A DNA stretch of 64,000 bases from CAMAVH01 sp046297835 (GTDB taxonomy: Bacteria; Pseudomonadota; Alphaproteobacteria; SMXQ01), in the NCBI GenBank assembly GCA_046297835.1, contig JBKBHI010000001.1, positions 434,001-498,000 of the forward strand, read 5' to 3'. Both the position numbers and the translations under genes were made by a program. A model generated the notes under the pieces. It had not been told where the DNA came from. It did no database searches and saw only the letters and a program-made list of their open reading frames with translations. Shown here in pieces: positions 24,656 to 35,061 of this stretch. The stretch's first letter is position 1. Every line of letters begins with the position of its first letter.

Positions 24656-24913
24656 ATGCCCAGCAATATCCTCTCCACCATCGTCAAGCTGTTCGTCGCC
24701 TCGCTGCTCGTCGGCCTGGTGATGCATTGGCTCGGCGTCACGCCGCGCTCGCTCGTCGCCGATTTCGGCGCGACCATGGGGCGGCTGTTCGACACGCTCG
24801 CCGGCTTCTTCGGCTGGGCCGCCGAATATGTGCTCTACGGCGCCTGCATCGTCGTGCCGATCTGGCTCGCCGTCTTCCTCATCGACCGCGCCAAGGGCCG
24901 GCGCGGGTCGTGA
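24656..24913 (+). CDS. DUF6460-like small membrane protein
   Basis: This 85-residue protein has two predicted membrane helices (about 8-26 and 57-76) around LGVTPRSLVADF and ends in a basic tail. It resembles the DUF6460 group seen in alphaproteobacteria; the match is by pattern only. Its TGA overlaps the GTG start of the nucleosidase gene by four bases, so they are coupled. Confidence 0.6.
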   Translation: MPSNILSTIVKLFVASLLVGLVMHWLGVTPRSLVADFGATMGRLFDTLAGFFGWAAEYVLYGACIVVPIWLAVFLIDRAKGRRGS

Positions 24914-25566
24914 CTGCCGCGATCGACTACTCTCGTCACGTGCAAGACCTCGCCGGCTGGTCGGCGCTGTTCGTCATGGCGACGCCGCACGAATACGGCC
25001 CGCATCTGCAACAGCGCATCGCGCCGCTCGTCACCGGCGTCGGCCCCGTCGAGGCCGGCGTCGCCACCACCACCGCGCTCGCGTCGCTCGCCCATGCCGG
25101 GCGCTTGCCCCGGCTCGTCGTCTCGCTCGGCTCGGCCGGCTCGCGCACGTTGGATCATGCCGAGGTCTATCAGATCGCCTCGGTCGCCTATCGCGACATG
25201 GACGCTTCGGCGCTCGGCTTCGCCAAGGGTCTGACGCCGTTCCTGGACGAGCCGGCGACGGTCGAGATCGCCGCGCGCATTCCCGGCGTGCCGGCGGCCT
25301 CCATCGCCACCGGGGCCAGCATCGTCTCCGGCGCGGCCTATGAGGGCATCGAAGCCGACATGGTGGATATGGAGACCTTCGCCGTCTATCGCGCCGCCAA
25401 GCGCTTCAGCCTGCCGATGATCGGCCTGCGCGGCGTCAGCGACGGCCGCGCCGACCTCTCCGGCCTGCACGACTGGACCGAATATCTCCACATCCTCGAC
25501 GAGAAGCTCGCCGCGATTCTCGACGCGCTGCCCGGCCATATCGCCGCTGGCCGCGTCACCCTCTGA
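24910..25566 (+). CDS. mtnN: 5'-methylthioadenosine/S-adenosylhomocysteine nucleosidase
   Basis: This 218-residue phosphorylase-fold enzyme cleaves adenine from MTA or SAH, allowing methionine salvage. Key segments are TGVGPVEAGVATTTAL, VVSLGSAGS, and GIEADMVDMETFAVYR (the Met-Glu motif binding ribose), then RGVSDGRADL with the catalytic Asp. Start GTG 24910 overlaps the preceding stop; no better start fits. It is in a small operon with the DUF6460-like gene. Confidence 0.85.
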   Translation: MTAAIDYSRHVQDLAGWSALFVMATPHEYGPHLQQRIAPLVTGVGPVEAGVATTTALASLAHAGRLPRLVVSLGSAGSRTLDHAEVYQIASVAYRDMDASALGFAKGLTPFLDEPATVEIAARIPGVPAASIATGASIVSGAAYEGIEADMVDMETFAVYRAAKRFSLPMIGLRGVSDGRADLSGLHDWTEYLHILDEKLAAILDALPGHIAAGRVTL

Positions 25567-25580
25567 CCCCGGAGCCCGCC

Positions 25581-25934
25581 ATGGCCAAGAAAATCACCAT
25601 CTACGGCATCAAGAATTGCGACACGATGAAGAAGGCGCGCACTTGGCTCGATAAAGCCGGCGTCGAATATTCCTTCCACGATTACAAGACCGCCGGCATC
25701 GACAAGGCGACGCTGGAGACATGGTCCGGCAAGGTCGGCTGGGAGGTGCTGCTGAACAAGGCCGGCACCACCTTCAAGAAGCTGCCCGACGCCGACAAGG
25801 CCAACGTCACCGAGAAGAAGGCCGTCGCCCTGATGATGGCCCAGCCCTCGATGATCAAGCGCCCGGTGCTGGACATCGGCGGCAAGCTGCTCGTCGGCTT
25901 CAAGCCGGCCGACTACGAAAAGGCGCTGGGCTAG
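25581..25934 (+). CDS. ArsC/Spx family reductase (YffB-like)
   Basis: This 117-residue protein has the thioredoxin-like ArsC fold. GIKNCDTMKKARTWLDKAG gives the single cysteine at residue 13, and later come FHDYKTAGI and SMIKRPVLDIGGKLLVGF. Members of this YffB branch lack the arsenate-reductase resolving cysteines and their substrate is unclear. It sits between the nucleosidase and MAPEG genes with 14 and 47 base gaps, so one operon is likely. Confidence 0.9.
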   Translation: MAKKITIYGIKNCDTMKKARTWLDKAGVEYSFHDYKTAGIDKATLETWSGKVGWEVLLNKAGTTFKKLPDADKANVTEKKAVALMMAQPSMIKRPVLDIGGKLLVGFKPADYEKALG

Positions 25935-25981
25935 GGCGAGAGGCGTCCGGCCGCGCCCGCCAAAACTTGAGGAGAAGCGGC

Positions 25982-26383
25982 ATGACCTTCGCCGTCGCCC
26001 CGTTCTATGCCGGCCTGCTCGGCCTCATGCTGCCGGTTCTGTCTTTGCGCGTCGTGCGGCTGCGCCGCCGGCTTCAGGTCGGCCTCGGCGACGGCGGCGA
26101 TGACGCGTTGCTGCGCGCCATGCGCGTGCAGGGCAATTTCATCGAATATGCGCCGCTCGGCCTGTTGCTGATTTTCGCGGTGGAGGCTCTGGCCTATCCG
26201 GCGTGGCTGGTGCACCTGCTCGGGATCGCGCTCGTCGCCGGCCGCGTCGCCCACGCCGTGGGGCTGAACCGCAGCGCCGGCGCGTCGGCGGGCCGCGTCG
26301 CCGGCATGGTGCTGACGCTCAACGCGATCATCGCCGCCGCCGCGCTCTGCTTGATCGGCGCGGTCTGGCGCTGGCTGGCATGA
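25982..26383 (+). CDS. MAPEG family membrane protein
   Basis: This 133-residue protein has four predicted membrane helices, with the MAPEG motif RAMRVQGNFIEYAPLGLLL at about 44-62. In the family, membrane-bound glutathione-dependent peroxidases or transferases have this fold. AGGAG precedes ATG 25982. A hairpin terminator starts at its stop codon, ending the operon. Confidence 0.9.
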   Translation: MTFAVAPFYAGLLGLMLPVLSLRVVRLRRRLQVGLGDGGDDALLRAMRVQGNFIEYAPLGLLLIFAVEALAYPAWLVHLLGIALVAGRVAHAVGLNRSAGASAGRVAGMVLTLNAIIAAAALCLIGAVWRWLA

Positions 26384-26413
26384 AAAAGCCCCGGAGCGCG
26401 CTCCGGGGCTTTT
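26383..26413. terminator. bidirectional intrinsic terminator
   Basis: AGCCCCGGAGCG and CGCTCCGGGGCT form a 12-bp perfect stem at 26387-26410, flanked by an A run on the left and a T run on the right. It can therefore end transcription from the MAPEG operon and from the convergent substrate-binding protein gene. Confidence 0.9.
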
Positions 26414-26432
26414 GACAGGATATCCGGCCGCG

Positions 26433-27449
26433 CTATTCGACGATGCTCTTGGCGCGCATTGCGAGCGGCTTGGGCAGGTCGACGAGCTGCTTGGCGAGGC
26501 TTTGCAGATAGTCGCCGCGCACCGGCTCGATCTCGATGTTCAGCTTGGCGGCTTCGGCCATGAAGTCCTTGTCCTTCATGGTCGCGTCGAACGCGGCGCG
26601 CATCGCCTGCACGCGCGCCGCCGGCACGTCCGGCGTCAAGGCGAGCGGCCGGCCGAATTCTGTGCCGGAGGTGATGAGGTCCAGCACCTTGCGGTCGTCG
26701 TCGCTCTTGGCCAGCTCTCGCAGCGTCGGCACGCCGGGCAATTCCGCCACCTTGGGGCCGGCATAGGCGATGACGTGGATCTTCTTGTCGCGCAGCCAAT
26801 CGGCCTTGGTGACTTTCCAGCTCGACCAGGTGTTGTTGCGCGACTGCACTTCGCCGCGCTCCATGGCGAGGTTGATGGCGTTGCCGCCCTCGTAGCCGAC
26901 GACGATCTTGAATTTGGTGCCGAGCAGCTCGTTCATCGCGACTGGGAAGGTGTAGGTCATCGCGCCCTTGCCCGACGCGCCGGCGATGATCTCCTGCTTG
27001 CGCGCGTCCTCCACCGTTTTCACGTTGGTCGTGTGCCAGGTCGTCATCGTCTCGACGGTCGGCGCGATCGAGCCGATCCAGTTGAACTTGGCGACGTCGA
27101 GCTGCAAGCCGGGCGCGTCGGTCGCCTGCAGCAGCGGCAGCGTGTTCGACATCATGCCCATGTGGGTGCCGTCCTTGGCCGCGACGGAATAGAGGTAGTT
27201 GGCCATCTTGATGCCGCCGGCGCCGGTCATGTTCTGGGGCACGACGGTCGGGTTGCCGGGCAGGTGGCGGCCGATGAAGCGCCCGGTGAGGCGCGCGTGC
27301 AGGTCGTATTCGCCGCCGACGCCGACGCCGATCAGTAGGTTGACGGATTTTCCCTTGTAGAAGTCGGCGACGCTTTGCGCGTTCGCCGCCACGGTCCCGG
27401 CGAGCAGCAATGCGGCGCAGAGTCCCAGCGTGGTCGATGTCTTGATCAT
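26433..27449 (-). CDS. tripartite tricarboxylate transporter substrate-binding protein (Bug family)
   Basis: This 338-residue protein has a signal peptide of about 24 residues ending in ANAQS, so it is periplasmic. The FYKGKSVNLLIGVGVGGEYDLHARL and HLPGNPTVVPQNMTGAGG segments are typical of the TctC/Bug fold. AGGAGAGG precedes the start. No TctA/TctB membrane partners lie beside it, so it may serve a distant transporter or another sensing role. The ligand is unknown. Confidence 0.88.
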   Translation of the reverse strand: MIKTSTTLGLCAALLLAGTVAANAQSVADFYKGKSVNLLIGVGVGGEYDLHARLTGRFIGRHLPGNPTVVPQNMTGAGGIKMANYLYSVAAKDGTHMGMMSNTLPLLQATDAPGLQLDVAKFNWIGSIAPTVETMTTWHTTNVKTVEDARKQEIIAGASGKGAMTYTFPVAMNELLGTKFKIVVGYEGGNAINLAMERGEVQSRNNTWSSWKVTKADWLRDKKIHVIAYAGPKVAELPGVPTLRELAKSDDDRKVLDLITSGTEFGRPLALTPDVPAARVQAMRAAFDATMKDKDFMAEAAKLNIEIEPVRGDYLQSLAKQLVDLPKPLAMRAKSIVE

Positions 27450-27593
27450 GGAGCCTCTCCTGTTGCCGCCGCCGGATCGTGCCGGCGGTCGTTATGCGGA
27501 AAGGCTAACACGGGATAGCGCGGCCATTGGGCGGAAAAAGCGCAACATGGCCGTCACCGCCAGGCCGATAAGGCGGCGGAAAACGCCGGCTTT

Positions 27594-29189
<1,596 letters not shown>

Positions 29190-29489
29190 GGACGGCGATC
29201 CGGCAGATGTGAGTAGGTCTTCGGTTATAGGAAGACGGGGTTAACAACTCTTGAACAAATCGTCCGGCCGGGGCCCCGCGATGTGCCGTGGCCACGCTCA
29301 AGCGCCTGGGCTGGCGCGCGAATTCTTGGTCTGCCCATAAAAAAGTCACACCCTCGCCATGAGCGCATGAAACAAAGTGCGCCAGACGGCCGAGCCGATT
29401 CCCAAGGGGTCTGAGCATGACGAAGGGGGCGGGCGCGGTCGCCTAAAGGGGCAGCATCACATCAGTTTTCGCTCATTGAGGAGGGCCCT
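29190..29489. other. intergenic region between sensor kinase and bactofilin
   Basis: About 300 bases without a gene. It must hold divergent promoters for the kinase and the bactofilin, but I found no clear -35/-10 pair. GAGGAGG just before 29490 is the bactofilin ribosome site. Confidence 0.4.
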
Positions 29490-30056
29490 ATGGCGTTTAG
29501 ATCTTCCAAAGAACCCGCATCCGAACCGGCGCGGCCGATGCCGAGCAAGCCGGATTACGCCGGCGCGGTGGCCGGCATCGTCAACCCGCCGCCCGGCGCT
29601 CATGCGCCGGCCCCGGTGTCCGAGGACAACCGGCTGATCGTCGGCCGCAACATCCAGCTCAAGGGCGAGATCGGCGCCTGTGACACGCTGGTCGTCGAGG
29701 GCCGCGTCGAGGCGTCGATGAAAAGCCGCATCATCCAGACCGCCGAAAGCGGCGTCTTCATCGGCGAGGCCGACGTCGAGACCGCGGAAATCCGCGGCCT
29801 GTTCGAAGGCAAGCTGACGGCGCACAAGAAGCTGGTCGTGCGCGCCCAAGGGCGCGTCAAGGGCACCGTGCGTTACGGCTCGATCGTCATCGAGGAAGGC
29901 GGGCGCGTGTCGGGCGACGTGAAGGACATGGAGGCCGGCGATGCGCAGTCCGCGTCGTCGCCCGCCCAGCCGATCGGCGAAGTCGCGCGCGCGGCGGAAA
30001 ACAGCCAAACCGGGGGCCAGCCGGTCAACCAGCCGAAATTCGCCGCTTTGCCGTGA
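29490..30056 (+). CDS. bactofilin family cytoskeletal protein
   Basis: This 188-residue protein has a disordered, proline-rich N-terminus of about 48 residues. The DUF583 beta-helix core follows at about 48-150 (LIVGRNIQLKGEI, GRVEASM, EIRGLFEGKLTA, VRYGSIVIEEGGRVSGDV), and then a disordered tail. Bactofilins polymerise without nucleotide at membranes and guide cell shape or peptidoglycan work. No M23 peptidase lies beside it, which is often seen. The start is supported by GAGGAGGG. Confidence 0.92.
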   Translation: MAFRSSKEPASEPARPMPSKPDYAGAVAGIVNPPPGAHAPAPVSEDNRLIVGRNIQLKGEIGACDTLVVEGRVEASMKSRIIQTAESGVFIGEADVETAEIRGLFEGKLTAHKKLVVRAQGRVKGTVRYGSIVIEEGGRVSGDVKDMEAGDAQSASSPAQPIGEVARAAENSQTGGQPVNQPKFAALP

Positions 30057-30095
30057 GACCTTCGGCGCGGGCCGGTTCGCGCGGGCCCGCGCCGC

Positions 30096-30473
30096 TTAGA
30101 CGAGCGTCAGCTTGCGCTCGAAGATGTCCAGCGCGGCTTCCAGGGTGGCGCTGCGGCGCAGGCGCTCGCCGCCGCTCATGATCAGCCATTGGCCGTTGCG
30201 GCGCTGGCCGCCGAGCTTGACGATGGAATAGAGCGGCTTGGCCAGCGCGTGCTGGAACACCGAGAAGATGGCCGCGCCCTCGCCATGGTCGATGGCGTAG
30301 GCTTTCCAGTCTCCGGCGATGACATGGCGGCTGTAGACGGCGATGAGCTGGTTCAGCTCGGGGCGGGCAAACGTCACGAGGGTCCTGCGGCTGCCCTTGG
30401 CAACCGCCTTGCCGATCTGCTCCTGGGCCGCCTTGCGGGCCTGGAAATCGGAAATCTGGACCAACTGCGCCAT
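30096..30473 (-). CDS. DUF2794 domain-containing protein
   Basis: This 125-residue protein carries the alphaproteobacterial DUF2794 pattern: FARPELNQLIAVYSRHVIAGDWKAYAIDHGEGAAIFSVF. Function unknown. Start chosen at ATG 30473 (MAQLVQIS); a TTG further upstream would add 12 residues without support. It is convergent with bactofilin, with 39 bases between. Confidence 0.8.
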   Translation of the reverse strand: MAQLVQISDFQARKAAQEQIGKAVAKGSRRTLVTFARPELNQLIAVYSRHVIAGDWKAYAIDHGEGAAIFSVFQHALAKPLYSIVKLGGQRRNGQWLIMSGGERLRRSATLEAALDIFERKLTLV

Positions 30474-30763
30474 CGCTCGCGCCACGCCCTCCGTACTGCT
30501 GTTCGGCAAGTTTTCCCCAAATCGCCGGCCCCGTCCAGCGTCCGAGCGGGGCGGCGCGGCGCAAAAAAGCCGTATTCCCTTGCGATCCTTGGCCTTTCCC
30601 GGTCCCCGGGGAGCCGGCGGCGGCCCGTCGGCGATCCGCTTTGGGGTTTCATTAATATCCTTTTTCGGTTAAGGAGTTAGGCCCCTTTTACGGCGTTCGG
30701 ACAGCGGTCTCGACCAAGTCAGACCGAAGCGTCCGCCGCGTTTTGCATCGGCCTTCGCCCCGC

Positions 30764-31426
30764 ATGGACAATTTCATTCAAGAGATCGAAGAGGACATCC
30801 GCCGCGACCGGCAGATGGCCCTCTGGAACAAGTACGGGCGTTACGCCGTCGCCGTGGCGCTCGTCACCATCATCGCCGTCGCGGCGGCGCTGTTCTGGCG
30901 GCAATATGCGGCGCGCGAGCGTCTGCAGGACGGCCTGAACTACATGGCGGCGCTCGAACTCGCCGGCGGGCAATTGGATCCGTCCGCCGCCGTGCCGGAC
31001 GCGGCGATCGCCGCGTTGCGCGATCTCGCCGGCGGCGGCTCGGCCGGCTATGCCGCGCTCGCCCGCTTGCAGGAAGCGGCGCTGCTCTCCAGGTTGGGCA
31101 AAGCCGACGAGGCCGCGGCGATCTATCAGTCGCTCGCCAACGACAGCCGCGCCGACAAAGCGTTCCGCGATCTCGCCCTGGTGCTGCTGGCGCTGCGCCA
31201 GATCGACGCCGCCGAGCCCAACGATCTCGCTGCGCGGCTCGCCCCGCTCACCGCCGCCGGCAACCCCTGGCGCTATTCGGCGCTCGAGATGACCGGCCTG
31301 CTGGCCGCGCGCGCCGGCGACATCGCCAAAGCCAAGGACGCCTACACGACGCTCGCCGACGATCCCGGCACGCCGCGCCAGATGCGCGTGCGCGCCGCCG
31401 AAATGCTCGCAGTCTTCGGTGGCTGA
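30764..31426 (+). CDS. tetratricopeptide membrane protein, YfgM/BamB-operon type
   Basis: This 220-residue protein has an N-terminal single membrane anchor at about 29-46 (YAVAVALVTIIAVAAALF) after the FIQEIEEDIRRDRQM motif, and a periplasmic helical TPR-like region. In gammaproteobacteria the equivalent (YfgM) assists the Sec translocon and precedes bamB; the same order holds here. Start at ATG 30764 gives the conserved MDNFIQEIEEDI. It overlaps or abuts bamB. Confidence 0.85.
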   Translation: MDNFIQEIEEDIRRDRQMALWNKYGRYAVAVALVTIIAVAAALFWRQYAARERLQDGLNYMAALELAGGQLDPSAAVPDAAIAALRDLAGGGSAGYAALARLQEAALLSRLGKADEAAAIYQSLANDSRADKAFRDLALVLLALRQIDAAEPNDLAARLAPLTAAGNPWRYSALEMTGLLAARAGDIAKAKDAYTTLADDPGTPRQMRVRAAEMLAVFGG

Positions 31427-31430
31427 GCCG

Positions 31431-32753
31431 ATGTTGCGCGTCCGTCCGCTTATCGCCGTCGCGGCGCTCTTGCCGCTGCTCGCCGCCTGCGACTGGCTCG
31501 GCTCGGCGAGCAAGCCGCCGCCGCTGCCCGGCGAACGCATCGCCGTCATGCAGTTCGAAGCGTCGCTGCAGCCGTCGCCGGAATTGGCCGGCCAGCCCAT
31601 ATCCTTGCCCGAGCCGCGCGCCAATCCCGAATGGCCGCAAGCGTTCGGCTCCGCCGCGCGCCTTTCGGGCCACGCGCAGTTCGCCGACGCGCCGCGCCGC
31701 GTCTGGAGCGCCAGCATCGGCCGGGGCTCCAACTCGTCGCGCAAGCTGCTTGGCCAGCCGATCGTCGCCGGCGGCGTCGTCTACGCCATGGACGCGACCG
31801 GCGAGGTCACCGCCCATAGTCTCGACTCCGGCAGCCGCTTGTGGCGGCAGGACATCACGCCCGACGACGAATCGGACGGGCCGCTCGGCGCCGGCCTCGC
31901 TTATGAGGGCGGCAAGCTTTACGCCACTAGCGGCTTCGCCGAGGTCGTGTCGCTCGACGCCAAGACCGGCAAGGAACTGTGGCGTCGCAAAGTGTCCGGC
32001 CCGTCGCGCGGATCGCCCGCCGTGGCCAATGGCCGCGTCTTCGTCATCTGCATCGACAACACCAGCTATGCGCTCTCGGCCGACGACGGCCGCGTGCTGT
32101 GGAACCACACCGGCACCGGCGAAGGCGCCGGCCTGCTCGGCGCGGCCTCGCCGGCGGTCGCCGACGACGTGGTGGTGATCGCCTATAGCTCGGGCGAGCT
32201 GTTCGGCCTGCGCGCCGCCAACGGCCGGCAGATGTGGGCCGATCTCCTGTCGGTGCCGCGCCGCATCAGCGCCGTCTCCGACCTCAACGACATCCGCGCT
32301 TCGCCGGTCGTCGCTGGCGGCCGCGTCTTCGCCGTCGGCAACGCCGGGCGCATGGTCTCCATCGTCCTCAACACGGGCGCGCGCGCCTGGGACCAGCGCA
32401 TCAGCGGCATCCACACGCCGTTGCTCGCCGGCGAGGTCATCTACGTGCTCAACACCGACAACGAGCTGATCGCGCTCTCGGCGCGCGACGGCCGCGTGCG
32501 CTGGATCCGGCAATTGCCGCGCTACAAGAACGAGGAGCGCAAGCGCGATCCGATCGACTGGGCCGGCCCGGTGCTTGCCGGCGACCGCCTGGTTCTCGCC
32601 GGCTCGCACGATTACGCCATCTCCGTCTCGCCCTATACCGGGGAGATTCTCGGCCAGAGCGAGCTGCCCGACGGCGTCCGCATCGCGCCCGTCGCGGCGC
32701 AGGGCACCCTCATCTTCCTCACGGACGGCGGCACCCTCGTCGCTTATCGGTGA
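31431..32753 (+). CDS. bamB: outer membrane assembly lipoprotein BamB
   Basis: This 440-residue protein has a signal peptide with lipobox LLAAC near residues 15-19. It is a PQQ-like eight-bladed propeller; repeated blades end in motifs such as DATGEVTAHSLDSGSRLW and DAKTGKELWRR. BamB is an outer-membrane lipoprotein of the BAM complex that inserts beta-barrel proteins. An earlier GTG (31419) overlapping the upstream stop is also possible. der follows directly, giving the conserved yfgM-bamB-der order. Confidence 0.92.
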   Translation: MLRVRPLIAVAALLPLLAACDWLGSASKPPPLPGERIAVMQFEASLQPSPELAGQPISLPEPRANPEWPQAFGSAARLSGHAQFADAPRRVWSASIGRGSNSSRKLLGQPIVAGGVVYAMDATGEVTAHSLDSGSRLWRQDITPDDESDGPLGAGLAYEGGKLYATSGFAEVVSLDAKTGKELWRRKVSGPSRGSPAVANGRVFVICIDNTSYALSADDGRVLWNHTGTGEGAGLLGAASPAVADDVVVIAYSSGELFGLRAANGRQMWADLLSVPRRISAVSDLNDIRASPVVAGGRVFAVGNAGRMVSIVLNTGARAWDQRISGIHTPLLAGEVIYVLNTDNELIALSARDGRVRWIRQLPRYKNEERKRDPIDWAGPVLAGDRLVLAGSHDYAISVSPYTGEILGQSELPDGVRIAPVAAQGTLIFLTDGGTLVAYR

Positions 32754-32758
32754 GCGGC

Positions 32759-34177
32759 ATGGGCGCGGACGGCAAGCGTCTCCCCGTGGTCGCCATCGTC
32801 GGGCGGCCCAACGTCGGCAAATCGACGCTGTTCAACCGCGTCGTCGGCAAGCGCATCGCCATCGTCGATCCGACGCCGGGCGTCACGCGCGACCGCCGCG
32901 AGGGCGAGGCGCGCGTCGCCGATCTCAAGTTCCTCGCCGTCGACACGCCGGGCTTCGAGGACGAGACCGGCGAGAGCCTCGAAGCGCGCATGCAGGAACA
33001 GACGGCCAAGGCCGTCGCCGGGGCCGATCTGGCGCTCATGGTGATCGACGCGCGCGCCGGCGTGACGCCGCTCGACGAGGCCTTCGCGCGCTGGCTGCGG
33101 CCGATGAAGAAGCCCGTGCTGCTGCTGGTCAACAAGTGCGAAGGCAACAAGGGCCGCGAAGGTATCGCCGAAGCCTATAAGCTCGGTTTCGGCGAGCCGG
33201 TCGCCATCTCGGCCGAGCACGGCGAAGGCATCGGCGAGCTTTATGACGGCCTGCGCGCCCATCTCGAAGACGCCGGCTCGACCTACGACGACGAGGACGC
33301 GGGCTTCGAGGGCGACATCGAATCGGAGCCGGGCCTCGGCGACAAGCCGCTGCGCCTCGCCATCGTCGGCCGGCCCAACGTCGGCAAATCCACGCTGATG
33401 AACGCGCTGCTCGGCGAGGAACGCTCTCTCACCGGCCCGGAGGCGGGCATCACGCGCGACGCCATCTCGGTCGATTGGCTGTGGCAAGCCCCTGACGGGA
33501 GAGAGCGCAAAGTGCGGCTGGTCGATACCGCCGGCTTGCGCCGCAAGGCGCGCGTCGACGCGAAGCTGGAGAAGCTGGCCGGCGCCGACAGCATCCGCGC
33601 CATCCGCCTGGCCCAGGTGGTCGTGCTGGTGCTCGACGCCACCATGATGCTCGAGCATCAGGACTTGCAGATCGCCTCGCTCGCCGCCGACGAAGGCCGC
33701 GCGATCATCATCGCGGTCAACAAGTGGGATTTGATCGACGATCCGGCCAAGGCCATCGAGAAGCTGCGCGACCGCATCGAGACGTCGCTGCCGCAGATCA
33801 AGGGCGTCCGCTTCTTCCGCATCTCGGCGCAGCACGGCGAAGGGCTCGACGAGCTGATCGGCGGGGCGTTCGAGGCGTTCGACCATTGGGACACGCGCAT
33901 CTCGACCAGCCGCCTCAACCGCTGGCTTGAACATGCGCTGGAGGCCAATCCGCCGCCGGCGCCGCATGGCCGCCGCCTGAAATTCCGCTACATGAATCAG
34001 CTCAAAACGCGGCCGCCGACCTTCGCGCTGTTTATCAGCCGCGCCGACGAGGTGCCGGATAGCTATCTGCGCTATCTCGCCAACGGCATCCGCGACACCT
34101 TCGGGTTGCAGGGCACGCCGATCCGTTTCCAGATGCGCGCCGGCAAAAACCCCTTCGCGCCGGACGATAAGCGTTAG
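32759..34177 (+). CDS. der: ribosome-associated GTPase Der
   Basis: This 472-residue protein has two tandem G domains, unique to Der (EngA). Each has Walker A GRPNVGKST (near residues 16 and 204), switch motifs and the NKCE/NKWD specificity motifs, followed by a C-terminal KH-like domain (RRLKFRYMNQLKTRPPTF). It matures the 50S subunit. The start ATG 32759 is used; GTG 32750 three codons earlier is an alternative overlapping the bamB stop. Confidence 0.97.
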   Translation: MGADGKRLPVVAIVGRPNVGKSTLFNRVVGKRIAIVDPTPGVTRDRREGEARVADLKFLAVDTPGFEDETGESLEARMQEQTAKAVAGADLALMVIDARAGVTPLDEAFARWLRPMKKPVLLLVNKCEGNKGREGIAEAYKLGFGEPVAISAEHGEGIGELYDGLRAHLEDAGSTYDDEDAGFEGDIESEPGLGDKPLRLAIVGRPNVGKSTLMNALLGEERSLTGPEAGITRDAISVDWLWQAPDGRERKVRLVDTAGLRRKARVDAKLEKLAGADSIRAIRLAQVVVLVLDATMMLEHQDLQIASLAADEGRAIIIAVNKWDLIDDPAKAIEKLRDRIETSLPQIKGVRFFRISAQHGEGLDELIGGAFEAFDHWDTRISTSRLNRWLEHALEANPPPAPHGRRLKFRYMNQLKTRPPTFALFISRADEVPDSYLRYLANGIRDTFGLQGTPIRFQMRAGKNPFAPDDKR

Positions 34178-34242
34178 AGGGCGGCAAGCGCCCGACGGCA
34201 AGCGGCGGTAAACCAACCGTCACGCCTCAGCGTCAACATCGT

Positions 34243-34332
34243 CGTCATGGCCGGACTTGTTCCGGCCATCCACGACTTCTCTAGCTACAGGATCGCAAGG
34301 CGTGGATGCCCGCAACAAGTGCGGGCATGACG
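34243..34332. repeat. REP-like palindromic repeat, subfamily A
   Basis: Two hairpin arms in mirror arrangement: CGTCATGGCCGGACTTG... ending CATCCACG (34243-34274) and CGTGGATGCCCGCAAC... ending CATGACG (34301-34332). Each arm is itself a hairpin. Related copies at 45434, 50887, 58214 and 60850. Confidence 0.85.
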
Positions 34333-34353
34333 CCAAGTATTCTTTTGTGCCGG

Positions 34354-35061
34354 CTAAGCGCGCACCACTTCGCCTTGCCGCGTCTCTTCGGCGCTGGCGA
34401 GCTGCACGAAGGTCTCGGCGATGTCGTCGCCGGTCTTGAGCGTCAGCGGGTCCTCGCCCGGGAAGGCTTCGGCGCGCATCCGCGTGCGCGTCGCGCCCGG
34501 GTTGAGTAGGTTGGCCTTCACGTTGGTCTTGCCCAATTCGCCGGCCCAGGTGCGGACCATCGCTTCGAGCGCCGCCTTGCTCGCGGCGTAAGGGCCCCAA
34601 TAGGGATGCTTGCCGTCGGCCGCGCCGGAGGTGACGAAGATGGCGCGGCCCGAGGGCGAGAGCTTCAGGAGCGGCTCGCAGATGCGGATCAGCCGCCAGT
34701 TGGCCGTCAGGTTCACGTTCATCACGCGGTCCCACACCGGCGGGTCGATATGGCTCATGGGGCTCAGGACGCCGAGCTGGCCGGCATTGCCGACCAGGAT
34801 GTCGAGCTTGCCGAAACGCTCCAGGATCGCCGGGCCGAGCTTGTCGATCTCCGCGCCTTTGGCGAGATCCAGCGGCACCAGCGTGGCGCTGCCGTGCCCC
34901 GCCTTGCGGATGCTGTCGTCCACCTCTTCGAGACCGCCGACGGTGCGAGCGGTGAGGATGACCTGCGCGCCTTCGGCGGCGAAACGTTTGGCGACGGCCG
35001 CGCCGATGCCGCGCGACGCGCCGGTGATTAGCGCGACTCGGCCGTTTAGCCGCCCGCTCAT
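34354..35061 (-). CDS. SDR family NAD(P)-dependent oxidoreductase
   Basis: This 235-residue Rossmann protein has TGASRGIG (about 13-20), NAG (about 89-91) and the catalytic YAASK (about 154-158). The start ATG overlaps the purF stop (ATGA), so it is the last gene of the purF group. The substrate is unknown. The start was chosen at that overlap; a longer frame upstream lies inside purF. Confidence 0.9.
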   Translation of the reverse strand: MSGRLNGRVALITGASRGIGAAVAKRFAAEGAQVILTARTVGGLEEVDDSIRKAGHGSATLVPLDLAKGAEIDKLGPAILERFGKLDILVGNAGQLGVLSPMSHIDPPVWDRVMNVNLTANWRLIRICEPLLKLSPSGRAIFVTSGAADGKHPYWGPYAASKAALEAMVRTWAGELGKTNVKANLLNPGATRTRMRAEAFPGEDPLTLKTGDDIAETFVQLASAEETRQGEVVRA